Program-made: the position numbers and the translations under genes | Shown: positions 12,299-25,200 of the stretch, in pieces | Numbering within the stretch: position 1 is the first letter of the stretch | Layout: each line of letters begins with the position of its first letter | Notes under the pieces: generated by a model | Databases searched by the model: none | Seen by the model: the letters and a program-made list of their open reading frames with translations, nothing else | Told to the model about the DNA's origin: nothing | Source of the DNA: Pomacea canaliculata | Lineage: Eukaryota; Mollusca; Gastropoda; Architaenioglossa; Ampullariidae | DNA: 64,000 nt | Reading direction: 5' to 3' | Assembly: GCF_003073045.1 (NCBI RefSeq) | Contig: NC_037590.1 | Span: forward strand, 18,400,708-18,464,707

Positions 12299-13801
12299 TT
12301 TAAAACGCTTCATGTTGAATGAATGCATGGCTGGAAGCAAGTTTTAATATTCCAGCTGCCAGAAAATTTTATAAATTATTTCAACTAACAAATTATGAAA
12401 CAAGTGCATGAAAGACCAAGATGAGAAATCAAGTGGTCTCTCCATTATTTTTAAAATCATCTTAATTTTGTGAAACCACCTTTCAAAAACAAGGGGAACT
12501 TGTGAGAAAAATAATGCTTTCAAATGTCTTTAGACCATGTGTGCTTCAAAAAAAAAAAAAAAAAATACACTTCACCATAGCTTGATGTGAAGCCATGTTA
12601 TCACATAAAAATCACATTTAATACAACACTGGGTGGTGTACATTAGTTTCAAACAAAGCAAAAATGCTTAAAGCCGCCATAAACACTTGTATATACAAAT
12701 GGGAAATAACCAAAAACACACACCGTACTATAAATGTCAACCAAATATATGCAACAGACCAACATGGAGAAAGAGGCTGCCAAAGGCAAACTGCAGTTCT
12801 GAAATTTTTGTGTGTGAAAAACTTGCATACATAAACAAAGTAATTATCTGAAGAACTTTTTTCAGAGTTGGATCAAACAAAAAAACAAACAAACCAACCA
12901 AAAAACCCAACAGAATATTGCACCAAGATCAAACTGAAAGATGTGTCCAAAAGAACAAAACCTCTGCTGGGACTTTGAACCATGTTTCATGAAACTCTGC
13001 TCATCACTTTTAATTCCCTGAACTTGTTTTGTAGCATAAACTTAAGGCACTGCTTAGGCCCAGGCAGAGCCCACCTTCACTAGTGTCTCAATACAAATAT
13101 CGTTAATATGCTTTTCTTGCATTAAAGCTGAATGTCATATGCAAGAACACAAAACAGCATCCCAATAAGCCGTGGAAAGTCAGTACAAGTAAAGACACAA
13201 ATGCATTCCCACCCCACCCCATGTAATCATAGAAATGTCATGGGTGTATGCCAATGAGACAATGGGCTCAGAAAATTACACTATAACCTTGAAATAACCA
13301 CAGTTTAGGCCAATTGTGTATGTCCATCACAAAGCAAAAATACAGGCCTCATAGAACAAGCTGTGCTACTGTTCATATATCCATGATAAAGTTAAAAAGA
13401 TTCTCTTGGGCAATGCCATTTTACATTAATGCTTATATATATATATGCCCTATATGTTTAAATTAGCTGAAATATAGTAATCCCACTTGAAAGTCAAATG
13501 GTTCAGAATAGTCCATAACTGTACAGGAATCTCCAGGTCTATCCATGTATGATGAGTATCTGCTTATTTTAAATCAATTTACATGTGACATTCAGGTGTG
13601 ATGTGAGTGTTACAATGTGCTTATGAATAAATTTGATGTGTTGCTTATACAGTGCCAAAAAGTCCGAAATGAAGACAGCAAGGTGTTAATACATTTCCAC
13701 ATTGTGCTCCATGGCATAAAAAAGAACTATTTCTGTCACAAATTACTAAAGTTCTATAGTTACATTCTCAGCCTTGTCTTTTCCCCCTTCTGACGCCAGA
13801 A

Positions 13802-13999
13802 CAGTTGCTTAGAAGTGAGAAGAAGGGGAATTGGTGTTTTACACTGAGCCAGCAACTAAGGCTATATCATGGCAAGGCAGCCAGCCCTGTAAACAGATGC
13901 CAAATGCAGAGAAAGAACAGCTTGCCCAAGACGAGAGCTGAACCCAGGACAGCCAACCTTCAATGTACTGGTGACAGGCCTCAGTTGCTTAGAAAGTGA
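13802..13999. mobile_element. SINE-like insertion with 17-18 bp target-site duplication
   Basis: A body of about 163 bp (13819-13981) is bounded by CAGTTGCTTAGAAGTGA at 13802 and CAGTTGCTTAGAAAGTGA at 13982. This is a near-perfect direct repeat and the signature of target-primed insertion. The body shares TTGGTGTTTTAC and GCTGAACCCAGGACAGCC with a shorter copy at 56845-56940. On the minus strand GGGTTCAGCTC weakly resembles a tRNA-type B box, but I could not find a convincing A box, so a tRNA origin is only a possibility. Confidence 0.8.
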
Positions 14000-15772
14000 T
14001 GGCAACACAACCAATAGTTAAAAATGAAAATAACAGACCAATACACTATGCCTAAATCAAGCCATTCCCATGTATAATGCCAAGCATATGTAAATCTGTA
14101 TGTGTAATCACCCAGAGCAAGCAAGATATGCCTAGCTCTGAACATTGCTACAGAACAAATAAATAAAAAAAAAAATATTCATGTTAATCTAAACTGTAGT
14201 CAAACATGAGACAGTATGTCACTTAACATCTATGTCCAACATCATCCCAATCATCAGGCAATCAAAAAGTAAATCTACTGAAATTACTATTTAAAAAAAA
14301 GACACTTTATGTTTGTGGAATGGGAAAATATTTACAGAATGAAGAAGACACAAATAAAAGGCGGAAAAAACATTCATTTTGAATAGAGATCATTTTTATA
14401 AAAGCAAACCTGGTATAAAAAAAACAATCACAGGAAATGAGAACAATTTTCAATGAAACCTAAATTAAATCATAATGAAACATAAAATAAACCATAAAGT
14501 GAAATTCAACCAAGGTATGTATTGCAAGATTTGATCTCTAATTAACAGTGATCTGCATAACATCCTTAAGGCTTCTGCCTGTCTGATGCACTATTTAGCC
14601 ATCTTCATGAGTAAGAAACCTGAACACTTCAAAATATTATGAGCTGAAGATATTACATATGCATGGATATATACCAAAATAAGGTCTTACTGCTATGGAT
14701 TTTATCAACAAGAGATGTTTTAATCTCTACAACTTCCCAAGATGCCCCTGAGGAAATCCTCAAGTAATTTAAAAAATGTGCATTCCTTATAAAGGCAAAA
14801 CATACCCTTTACTGGCATAATTATCTTCCGAGGGTAAAGTAGGCTGTCTGTTAATGTTACACAATGTTACAACATTTTAGGATGTGACTATGCCTACAAG
14901 GCTGAGTTAATAACTAACAACTGGAATAACATTAATGTACGAGTGATGGGGAAAATTCTACATGATTAGACAGCATTCTAAAATCTCTGTGTATTGAGAA
15001 TTTGCTCCAAGGCCGTCAAGATATTTTTTTTTTAGAATGGTCAAGACTAGTCGCAATCGCCTGCAGGTCATGATGCACACTAGAAGACCCTTCCTGCAGG
15101 GGCAAACTGCAAGTGCGATTAGACTTTTATGGGCCTTATCGCAGACATCATGGTGTTTATCATTAGAGTGAAAATCATAGAGTGGTGGACAGCCTGAAGG
15201 GCAGGGCCACAGGAAGACCCTCCTTGCATGGTGAACCACAAGTGCAGTTGCAATGCTCGCTTTACTGGGATGTGGAAAGGTGCTGAAGGCATAGTTTCCC
15301 ACCCAAACCTGCCAGTCGCACTGTCTTCATGCCAAACCAACGCCAGGTTTGGCATCTAATTCGGCAAGGAGGTTTTTTGCAGTGGTTTCTGGTAGACACC
15401 AAAGTCTCTTGCTGATAATGTAGAGAGCCAAATAATGAGCTGATGCCAAGTCTGAAGTGAAGCTATAAGCAATACCCAGTGGAGGAAAAAGTCTGGTGAA
15501 GGCACATAGAGTTATCCTTGTATCTTCCGGACTCTGATGGTATTGGATAAAATCCACTCTGTCAACAGGTGGCTGGGACAGCCATGATGGGAACCTGGCA
15601 TTTCAATCTGTAGGTGTTTCGCCCATCAGGCACATGAAAGGGAAGGGCGAACATCACCAGAGACAACTTTCAAAGAAGAAATGAGCATGTTCATATTCCT
15701 TATGCAGCCTGCAATCACAGAATTCTAGGGTAATGGAAGAATGGTTTACCCTAAAATATCCATATAAATGCT

Positions 15773-15788
15773 TTTATTGCAGTTTATT
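15773..15788 (-). terminator. Candidate LRRK polyadenylation signals
   Basis: Two AATAAA hexamers on the minus strand lie ten bases apart, about 430 bp beyond the LRRK stop codon. Position and doubling make them plausible poly(A) signals, but AT-rich DNA yields such hexamers by chance. Confidence 0.35.
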
Positions 15789-16217
15789 GCATGTTTATCA
15801 GACTGTGCACAAAGAATGAAAAATACCAAACAAACAAAACAAGACCAAAAAAACTCACAAAGGATAATATTATGTTTCGTTTTAAAAGTTCTCTGTGCCT
15901 CACTAAGTTTCTGTCCAACTAGTATTGGTCTACAGACATGATTCATACATCTAATATGCAAATGTGCAAAGCATTATCACAAGTGTTGAAATAAATGAGA
16001 AGCATCTGCACAAAACAGTTTCATAAACATAAACAGGTACTGCTGAAAAATGTTTATAGTGGAGCACCGGTTGTAATTTATCAGTCTCTTTAAGTACATC
16101 ACCCAGCCAATAATGTTTCTCTTTTTACAGAAACTAAGCATATAATGCATGCAACAGTTAATCTCCATATTAACCTTTTATAACTGGCAGACATTATCTT
16201 CACACATCTGGTACTGC

Positions 16218-19200
16218 TCAATAATACTCCCAGTTTTCAGCAGACCAGCTTAACACATACGTGTGGTTAACCATACCATCTCCTGGACGGGACTGGATTC
16301 TTTCTTGTTCAGCAAGGCTTTCTCTCTTTCTAACACCAGCCCCTCCATTGTTGAGAAGATCAACATACCCACGACCCACGCTGACTATGCCCTTTGACCT
16401 TGCAGCTTGGTCTGCCTCAAAAACAAGATCTTGCCGTGAACTGATTGAAAGGATGCATTTGATGTAGAAGTCCCGAGGACTGTGTGCTGGGAACAGACAA
16501 AGGGGCTGAAGTGTGATGGCATCTGCCACAATGATGCGCCCTTTAGTGTTGCCAATGTACAGATATTGGTCAATGATGTTTAGTGCTGTCACCTGACTGC
16601 CTAAAAACAAGGAATAAAAGAATACAAGAATAAGTACCTTAATTGTGATCTGCTATAGGCATTTATATTTCTTGATATTTCTTGATATTTCTATTAAAAC
16701 ATGTTTCCTCTACACATAGGCATAAATAAATATTTTTGTTTGGATTATACTGTTCTTAAATTTGATTTACACATTTTTTTAAGGAAGTGTGGTGTCTGAC
16801 CCTTAAGAGGATCTGGGAAGGCAGTGAATAACGAAGATAGAAATTATACCTACAAAAATGCTGGCTCCAAGACAGATGCAGTCTCTTAAAACCTCACAGT
16901 CTAACAACCCAAAGTTTTAATTAGTTTAGTTACTCCTTGAGGAGCATAGGGCCGCCAACAACCCAAAAGTTATGGAAACTCTTTTACTTCTACACCCAAC
17001 ACATTTGACTTGAGGAGCATTCATACCTTCAGGGTTCTGTGGAGAACCAAGGATTGTGGAATCAACTGTTGAGTAGATAGTTGAGCAGTCCAGACGTTCA
17101 ACAATACAACGCCTGCTTGCATTCCAGCAGTACACTACTGTACCTGAAAAATATAGAAGTTCTGCAGCTTGTAGCACTTTATACTCACTTATCTATACAC
17201 AAGGCCAGGGTGCAATCTCCTCACTCAAGTTACCTGTAACCATTTCATTATCATATTTATCTCTCAATAATTAATAAAACACTTTCCAAAACAAATACTC
17301 ATGGCGTGACAAAATGAGAGATTAGACAGGCACATACTCAGGAATAAGGACTTTAAACATTCTGCACTTCAAAATAAGAGAAACAAAAGAAGTGAAAGTC
17401 TCCTTGTAAATTCTCTTTCTTTGACACTTACCAGATGACCTGAATATTAGGGGCTCCAACTGCTCATAAGCCAAATGACTTGCACCTGGTTTCAATGAAG
17501 CCCATAATAGCTAGACTGACAAGGGCGGTAATTCGTTTGCATCAAGAGCAATTGTAGCCGCTAAGTTTCTATTAGTGGAGTCGTCAAGTAATGGTAATGA
17601 ACAATATTTTGCAATCCAACTAAATGGTAATATTTCAACCATCTGACATTGAAAATGTAGCTAAGGTCAAAGGAAAACAGAAAGAAAGAGAAAGCCAGCT
17701 GTTCACCTTGTTCTGACTTTACCATCATCTTTTTCTTTCAATTTACCTGGGAAATTGTAAGACCAGACAAACGTGTGTTGTGAGCCTAGTGGTTTGGCTG
17801 CCACAAGAAAAAAACAACAGGTGGATTTTGGGAGAGGGTCCAGACTGTGATACAGGCAGTTTGTGGATGTTTGGCTTGTCACATTCCATATCAAGATAGA
17901 TCCTGATCCTTGCCCAAGCCACAACTCACACCTGCACAAGCAAAGACAAAAAGAAGGAAAAAAAAACCTCCTATTAAGCAGCATGTTTTTTTAATTGTTT
18001 TTTCTCATTCTGCATTTTTAAAATATATTTTATCTAGGCCCCAAAAAACATAAAAATCAAAACTTCATAACACATACAAATGTTCATCTTAACACTTATG
18101 AATGTACATGCATATATTTGAATGTAAATATTCATGCACACATTTATATTACCAAGTAATGCATATGCATTTGACAACCTTACATACACACACTCACACC
18201 TGCAGGCATGTATGATCACGCACAGACAAAAATGCACATGTAGACATGCTAGAGAGGAACACAATTAAAGCAAGAACAAACAAACAAAAAAAAAAATGGT
18301 GGTCACAGAAGCAAACACAAGGAAAGTAGAATACAGTAACAAGCTATCAGCTAACCCATCATCAGTTGGTACAAGGGAAGAGCAGTAGCAGCGAAACACG
18401 CGGAACTGCTCGATGCCTATCTCAGAGTCAGTGAGCTCCAGGTGTGGCTGCTGACAACAGAAGATGATGCCACAGTCTGTGAGGGATGCCACTACCATAA
18501 CAGTTTCCTTGCCAGGCAGCTGATGAAGGGACAGAACTGAGACGCAGGCCTGGACCGGCAGCTGTAGCTGGTTAATCAGAGTCAGAGTGTTGATACTGCA
18601 CACAGAGTACACACCTCAATACATTAGGGGGAGCTACATATCAAACACAATATCCATTTTAAACAAAAGTGTTCATAAAGAAAACCTTGGCTGCAAGCAT
18701 GTATAAGAAGCTATTTTGTTGTAAAAGTGAGCTGTTATATGTGAATGTGGGTATATGGTTGTTGGTGATTCAGCTTACTTTAATGTATCATTTCTGTAAA
18801 ATGCTTGGTGCAAATCGTTGGAAAAGCGCCATATAAATGTTCTCTATTATTATTATAAATAAGAAACTGCTCAATATTTACCCCTGAAGAATATTTTGCA
18901 CAGAAACAGTTGCTAATTTTGAGAGGCATACATGTTCTAAAGTTTATGTAAATTTAAACTTTCATTTTAGGAGACATTTCAGCATAGTTTAGGATGCTGA
19001 AAGCGAGTGAGGTGTTCAAGACCTTACTTTTCTTTGACCAGCTTCATATGAGGGCAAACCCATCTCCTCTCCCACACTGCCTTGCTTTGCCCAACTATCT
19101 ACGGAACCAGGTACCCATGAAGGAAAAGAGTTTTAATGGTTGAAAAGGTTTCCAGGTATTATGTCCTGTATTGTAGTAGTAACAATAATCAGAGAAATTA

Positions 19201-22200
19201 CATAGCACTGTCCCAACTCCAAGTGAGGCTCACAGCATTGTACAAAATCTATTTATATTTTTACATACTTTAAAATATCCTACGCACTAAGGCCTCTGTG
19301 TACCAAGAGACACACATACACCAGAAAAATATATCCATAATCTAAGAAAAGGAATAAACATAGCTAAGCACTCAACATACAAGCTGAATATATACCTGTA
19401 AATGTGGATAACCCCATTGGTATCTGCACACCACACAGAGTTGCCCACTACACAAAGTGCTGTTATCGACACAGCTCTCAAAAGAAGAGTCTGAAAAATA
19501 GTGAGACTAGATAACAAAGTAACAGAAGCATGTATTACATCTCCATCTCAAAAAAAACCTAAACGTAAGCTTCTCTCTTTCACACAACTGGACTAAATAT
19601 GCACACAAATGCATATACAGGAGGTCCTTGTGTTACATCAGTTCCGAGTTACGATGTTTTGCGGTTACGACACATCTCCTACTTACTGTATAAAGCCTTG
19701 TTTCGACTTAAGTGGTTTTGCATTGTAAACGTAATGTGAACTTCGTGTTTATTCCAGGTTCATTGCATTATTAAACGTATTTTATATGTTTTTTTTTAAT
19801 AATTACTGTGTTAGGTTAGGTGTTAGGATAGGATAAGTGCTTACTATGTTATTTACGTACAGTATGACAGATATAATATATGATTACTCAAAGGAAGAGA
19901 CTGAAAAAAATTAATAACCTTGTGGTCAATCACGGTGTCACATGATGGCCCAAATGATAAAATCTCAAGTGCATTGGTGCTGCCTGCTGTGCAAGAACTA
20001 AGCCACACCTGCGCTGGGCGAATGTGGGTGAAATGGTCCAGGGAAAATGAGTTGCTTGGTTCGGGGTTCTCATCTGTTGAGAAGTCAATAAAACAAAATA
20101 GACAGGACTTCATAAGCCAGACAACCAAACTCCTAGCTTAACCCCCTCAACCCTTTCCAAGAATTAAAACTTTTACCTATTTCAATAAAATCTTTTTCAT
20201 AAGTAACACTTCAAAAAACATATCTGCCTTACCAAGTGATATTTCAGAGGGAGGAACAGACACCCCACAAAATATGCCCACATCAGGACCTAGGCTCAAA
20301 CGTCACGAAGGTGGCAGAACTGAGGCGAGGTGACCATGTTCACAACACCTGCAGCTGAGGGTCTGTCTCCTGGCTCCTGACTCCAGCACACACTCAAAAG
20401 GTCCAAAAGACAAGTGGGATAGCATTGTACTTCCTAAACACCAGAGGAAAAGAAAAAGCCCTCTTCATCAATAAGGTTATGCAAACAAGAGGTGTGGATC
20501 AAATGTCATCACGTTACTGATCCTGTAATAACATTTTTCATCTGAAGACATATATTACAAACTGATAGGCTATACTCAGAAAAACTGCAGAGTTAAGGAA
20601 ATACCTGAGTAGTGAGACTTGGGCGTCCACCTTGACACACCAAAGAACTGGGATTGTTCATTTCAGCAAATGGCATTCGGCAGGTCAGCAATTCAAATAT
20701 AAACATCCCAAGGGAAAAAATGTCCACCTGCAAAACACCCAACAAATATTTGCATCTTGTTTCCTTCTGTATGTTGTCTGATGTCAGTTACATGTACGAT
20801 ATGGTTTAGCATATTGTCTAACTAAATATATAGTTTTATATATATAGTTATGATTTAGTTGTAAGTGCTGATGGTTCCTTCCCCAAAACCAAGAGCTGAT
20901 AGCTGCTCAATTGTTGGCTGATTTGAAAGCTATACCATAAGTTACGATTCAAACATTATATACAGTAAAATATTGCAGCTGAATAACAAGAGTGATTTAT
21001 TTTTCATTTTCTGCTGATACCAAGAACATAAACAAGTCAAAAAGGTATTAAAGTTTCAAGAGGCCAATCACATTTTAATTTTAAAAAGTTTCTACTTTTT
21101 CAATTTGTGTGATTATCAAGCAGAGTTTGAATCTGCTGGCTTGATGGCTGCGACTTAAGAAATTTAACCTTTATATTGTCTCCTAAAGACTTTCAAGATG
21201 CATATATCCATCTATTAAACCTTTCAGGACATTTCATATTCCATGTTGTAAGATTTTAGTGCAAAAGCTTAAGTTACTAATGCATCACTCACCTTCTCCG
21301 TGTATGTGCCCTTTCCAGCAAAACGTAATATTTCAGGTGCAATAAAGGGTGGTGTGCCACCAAAACCTTTGGCACCTGTTGGAAGCACAGTTCGGCTGAT
21401 CCCATAATCAGCAATTTTGATATTTACGCGGGCATCTGGTTTTGCATCTGACGATGATGGCAAATCCCAGACCAGCACATTCTCTGACTTCAGGTCTCGG
21501 TAAATTATGTTGTAGGAATGAAGGTAGGCCAAAGCCTTTGCTACCTGTCAAGATGAAAAGTATTTTGTCCATTAATCAAGGAAGTTGTTCATCTTGAAGT
21601 GATGAATCAGATTTCTTCAATTAATTTGCAAGAGTTAATCAACCTGAGTCACTTAGTTCACAAATAATTTTGCCAGAAGAGTAATTTTTGAAAACAATAC
21701 TATCAAATTGTTGGTACTGATGAATTTCTTTGAGATGGTCAAAAACTACCCTGAGCAAATGTAACACTTGGGGTTAGCTATTTTCACAAAATTTGAAACA
21801 GATAAACCAAACATAGTCTATGACCTTTCCCCACACAAAAGCAGAGTTCACACAGGTCTTACCATGCAAAAAATAAAAAAATTCCAATATGCACTTTTGA
21901 AGACCAGAAAAACTGTTTTAAAGGATCATTCAAGAACATTTTAATAACATGCAGAACAAGCTAACCACAGTCATCTGTCCCTTATATTTCATTTCCTACA
22001 GATTAAAGAACGAAGATAAAACCTAGGGTAATTTTATCTTCTTATTAGGGCTGAAGAAGTCTGAAGCTACACATTTCATTTCAGCTCTATGGCGTTTCTC
22101 CTTCTTCGCATGGCTTTTTCCTTTGTGGTGTGCTTTTAAACTAGCTTTACTCATGTAAACAATATTCAAATACGCTGCAAAATCCACAATACCTACAAAA

Positions 22201-25200
22201 TACAGTCTTTTAATTATTTTGTTTTAACCATTGTTGCTGGAAACTGCACTTTCCAGTTATGATGATTTTATTCACTGCCTTGCCACTTACATACAAATTT
22301 CCGTCAGCTTATTGTTTTGAAAATGGTTGCTTCTCACTGTTGTCCATGCATGTAATTATCTCCCCTAGATTATGATTTTTCTCTTCTTGACAAATTTTTG
22401 AACTGAAACGAACAATGTCAACATGATTTACACTAAAAATTTAGGCAAACATCATATATTGCATAGAACACACCTGATCTATAAAAATTGAAAAAAATTT
22501 AAAAGTCATAAAATGTATGTGATAAAAGTCACACACCTGAAGTATTATCTGTCGTATGACAAACAGGGGCAGGTAAGTTCCAGCACCATGTAGTCTTTTT
22601 AGCACGGAATCTAAGGCTCCATGTGGAGCAAGTCCTAGAACTAAAGACAGTGGTCGCAAAGCCAGGCCCATGAAAGGGACAATATGGGGGTGAGACAGGC
22701 CCTCCAGAATGGACACCTCCTGACGTGCTGTTAGATATGCAGTGCATGCTGCTTCTAATCTAGTCTGAAATCCCTGAAAAAGAAATTTAAAAATCAACGG
22801 AAAGATGGCATTTTTAAGTTTTAAGATGGCTGATAAATGTAAGCAAAAAACTTTTAAAGTAAAGAAATTGCATAGTATTACAAATACATTTTTATAACTC
22901 ACAGCATCTTTAGCATAAAATAATGCTATACAGAAAAATTGAAGATCTTGGCTAATACCTGATGCGTTGATTTCCTGTTGTTCTCTGGTTCAAAAAGAAT
23001 TTTGAGTGCCACTGGTTGTGGTGCACCTTCTCCCTAATACAGAATAATGATATAAGTTTTTAGAAGAGATAGAAATAAAATTGGCATAGAAAAGCAGATA
23101 TAGGCCTGCCTATTATTCAGATCGAACGAAAAAAATTTACAGGCTTTATCAATGGAGGTTACCATTGGCACCCTTCTGCTAGTTTCTTCTTTTCCATGTG
23201 AATTGCTCTTCTGATCTTACCCAACTCAGTAGGCAGCCATCAGAGATACTCCTTAACGAAAAATGGGATTCTTTAAATCATGTGCATGGAAGCTGTCTGA
23301 CACAGGGATATCAGAAAAAGCTAAATGGAGACAAGTATTCTATTCAAAGGTAATGAAACAAAATCACCTTTTTAAATAAGCAACCTTCAAAAACTTTGCC
23401 AAAATTTCCTTCACCAAGACATGTGCCAACTTCTATCTGGTCAGTATTGGAGATTCGAACCTGATGATCTAGGTCATTAAATACCTGAAAAAAGAGCAAA
23501 TACTTATTTTCCTTTTTAACATCAGATGATAACATGGGAATAGAAATCACCACCACTGACACTGCAATAATACTGAATTTATTGTGATAAACACAATTTA
23601 TAAGTATGATCATCATTCAAATGCCTCAAAACATACAAAATTCTGTCATATGCTCTTTATAGACCCTCTTCAATAAAATCAGCTGGCTATATCTTCAGCA
23701 AAGAAAGAGGTAACAGAAAAGTAATTCTGTAATGTAATCATGGAATGCAGATGAGCCTTTTTCCTTTCAACAACATAAAATAAAATGCATTAAAATAAAT
23801 AATACATTAAGAAATAGCAATTTATTTTAATAAATATAATTATATTTCATTTCTAAAATATAAATAGTAATATAATAAAAGCAATAATATAAAATGTTCA
23901 TGCTCTCACTACATCGGGAGCAATGTAAAATGGATGGGCCACTCCTTCTGAATCCAACAAAAGTTGTGGAGAAATACTTCCGTGTAGTGGACACACAGCA
24001 TCTTTGCCTTGCAGTACATCCAGCATACATCTTTCTACCATATAGCAGTAGATAATGGATTCGCTATCTTCCCGGCTGTTCTCACGATTGTATATCAATG
24101 CCTGGCCATCAGCGATGCTTCTTCTGGCCACAGAAATTTTATTTAAGGAATACATCTTCGATACATCCTGTTATATATCTACCCATCTACAAAACAAACA
24201 GCTTCCCTGTAAGCTACACAATCAAATACTTGGACATCATGATTTGCAATTATGTTTTTTAATTTTTAATTTCAACTCATTCAAAGACTTTCAGATTTTC
24301 TAAGAATTTATTCCTAGGCAGAATATTTTTTGTGTGATTACCAATGTTCCCACTCAGCATATTGCACATTTATTCAGATTAGTCCACTGTCCAATTTTTG
24401 TTTCTGAAAAAACTTGCTGATTATCTATTTACCTTGGCTGAACATCCCTTACTCTGCCATGAGGGTCTCGTCGAAGATCTGAAGCAACTGGCTGAACCTC
24501 TTCATGTCGCTGCATAGTATCATGTGGTATGATAAATGGTGTATAGAGATCAGGCATGTCCATATTCACAAAGAACCAGAATCATCCTCCTGTCGAGAAG
24601 ACTTCTGGCGGTGCACCTGGAACAAAGGTGTATGCATGTATGCATGACAATGTATCAATGAACATGATCCACTTATGATCATTCTAGAATGACCACAGTC
24701 ATTTTCATTAGCCTTTTATATTTTGTCCTAGAGACAAACATCAACTTCAAAGCACATTCCAAGAGCATTAAAATCAATTAACCATGCTGATTAATTTTAA
24801 ATCTAACAACTGCTTATGCAACCATGATGGCAAAGTACCTCCTTTGCTAGACACTGAGGACACGGCACCACTCTTGTGACAAGGTACCTTCCTTCGCAGT
24901 TCTGGCTAAACCGTAGCTCCCCAGCTCTGGAAACCAGTCCTGCAGCAGGTTGTCGATGTGCTCTACGACCTTCACCAGCAGCCTTGCTGTGGCCTGTTCT
25001 TCTCTCACCACTGTTGTCATGTTAGCCACATCAAGTCTTTGTAGAGTTGGGCCATCACGAGAAGACACATGGAATCGAAGGAGGTCAATAGGAAAAGTAA
25101 TCTCTAGAATTCGACTGTTGGCCATGTCAAGAAAACACCACTCTTTCTCCACACTACACTTCAGACGACACTGGTTATAGTTACACAGATGCTGTTCCAT

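Larger units (their letters stand above)
12299..16217. other. AT-rich region downstream of LRRK
   Basis: No conserved exon was found on either strand. The part nearest 16.2 kb is probably LRRK 3' UTR, read on the minus strand. It contains a SINE at 13802-13999 and, at 15050-15270, two related segments (AGACCCTTCCTGCAGG near 15086 and AGACCCTCCTTGCATGG near 15214) that look like an imperfect internal repeat of an unknown element. Confidence 0.6.
16218..20433 (-). other. Lrrk: LRRK exons 31-37: kinase end and WD40-like domain
   Basis: Exons: 20233-20433, 19919-20073, 19396-19490, 18356-18595, 17747-17931, 17037 region (17027-17143), 16218-16600. The first ends the kinase (SQEPGDRPSA, the usual C-lobe Arg motif). 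The rest encode beta-propeller-like blades with motifs such as VWCADTNGVIHIY, LWLGQGSGSILIWNV, VYCWNAS and LYIGNTKGRIIVADA. The final residues are SAENWEYY before the stop. A one-base deletion near 20299, in an AAA run on the plus strand, throws the frame into a stop. Restoring one base gives LRDVLSLGPDVG and the phase needed by the next exon. Confidence 0.9.
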
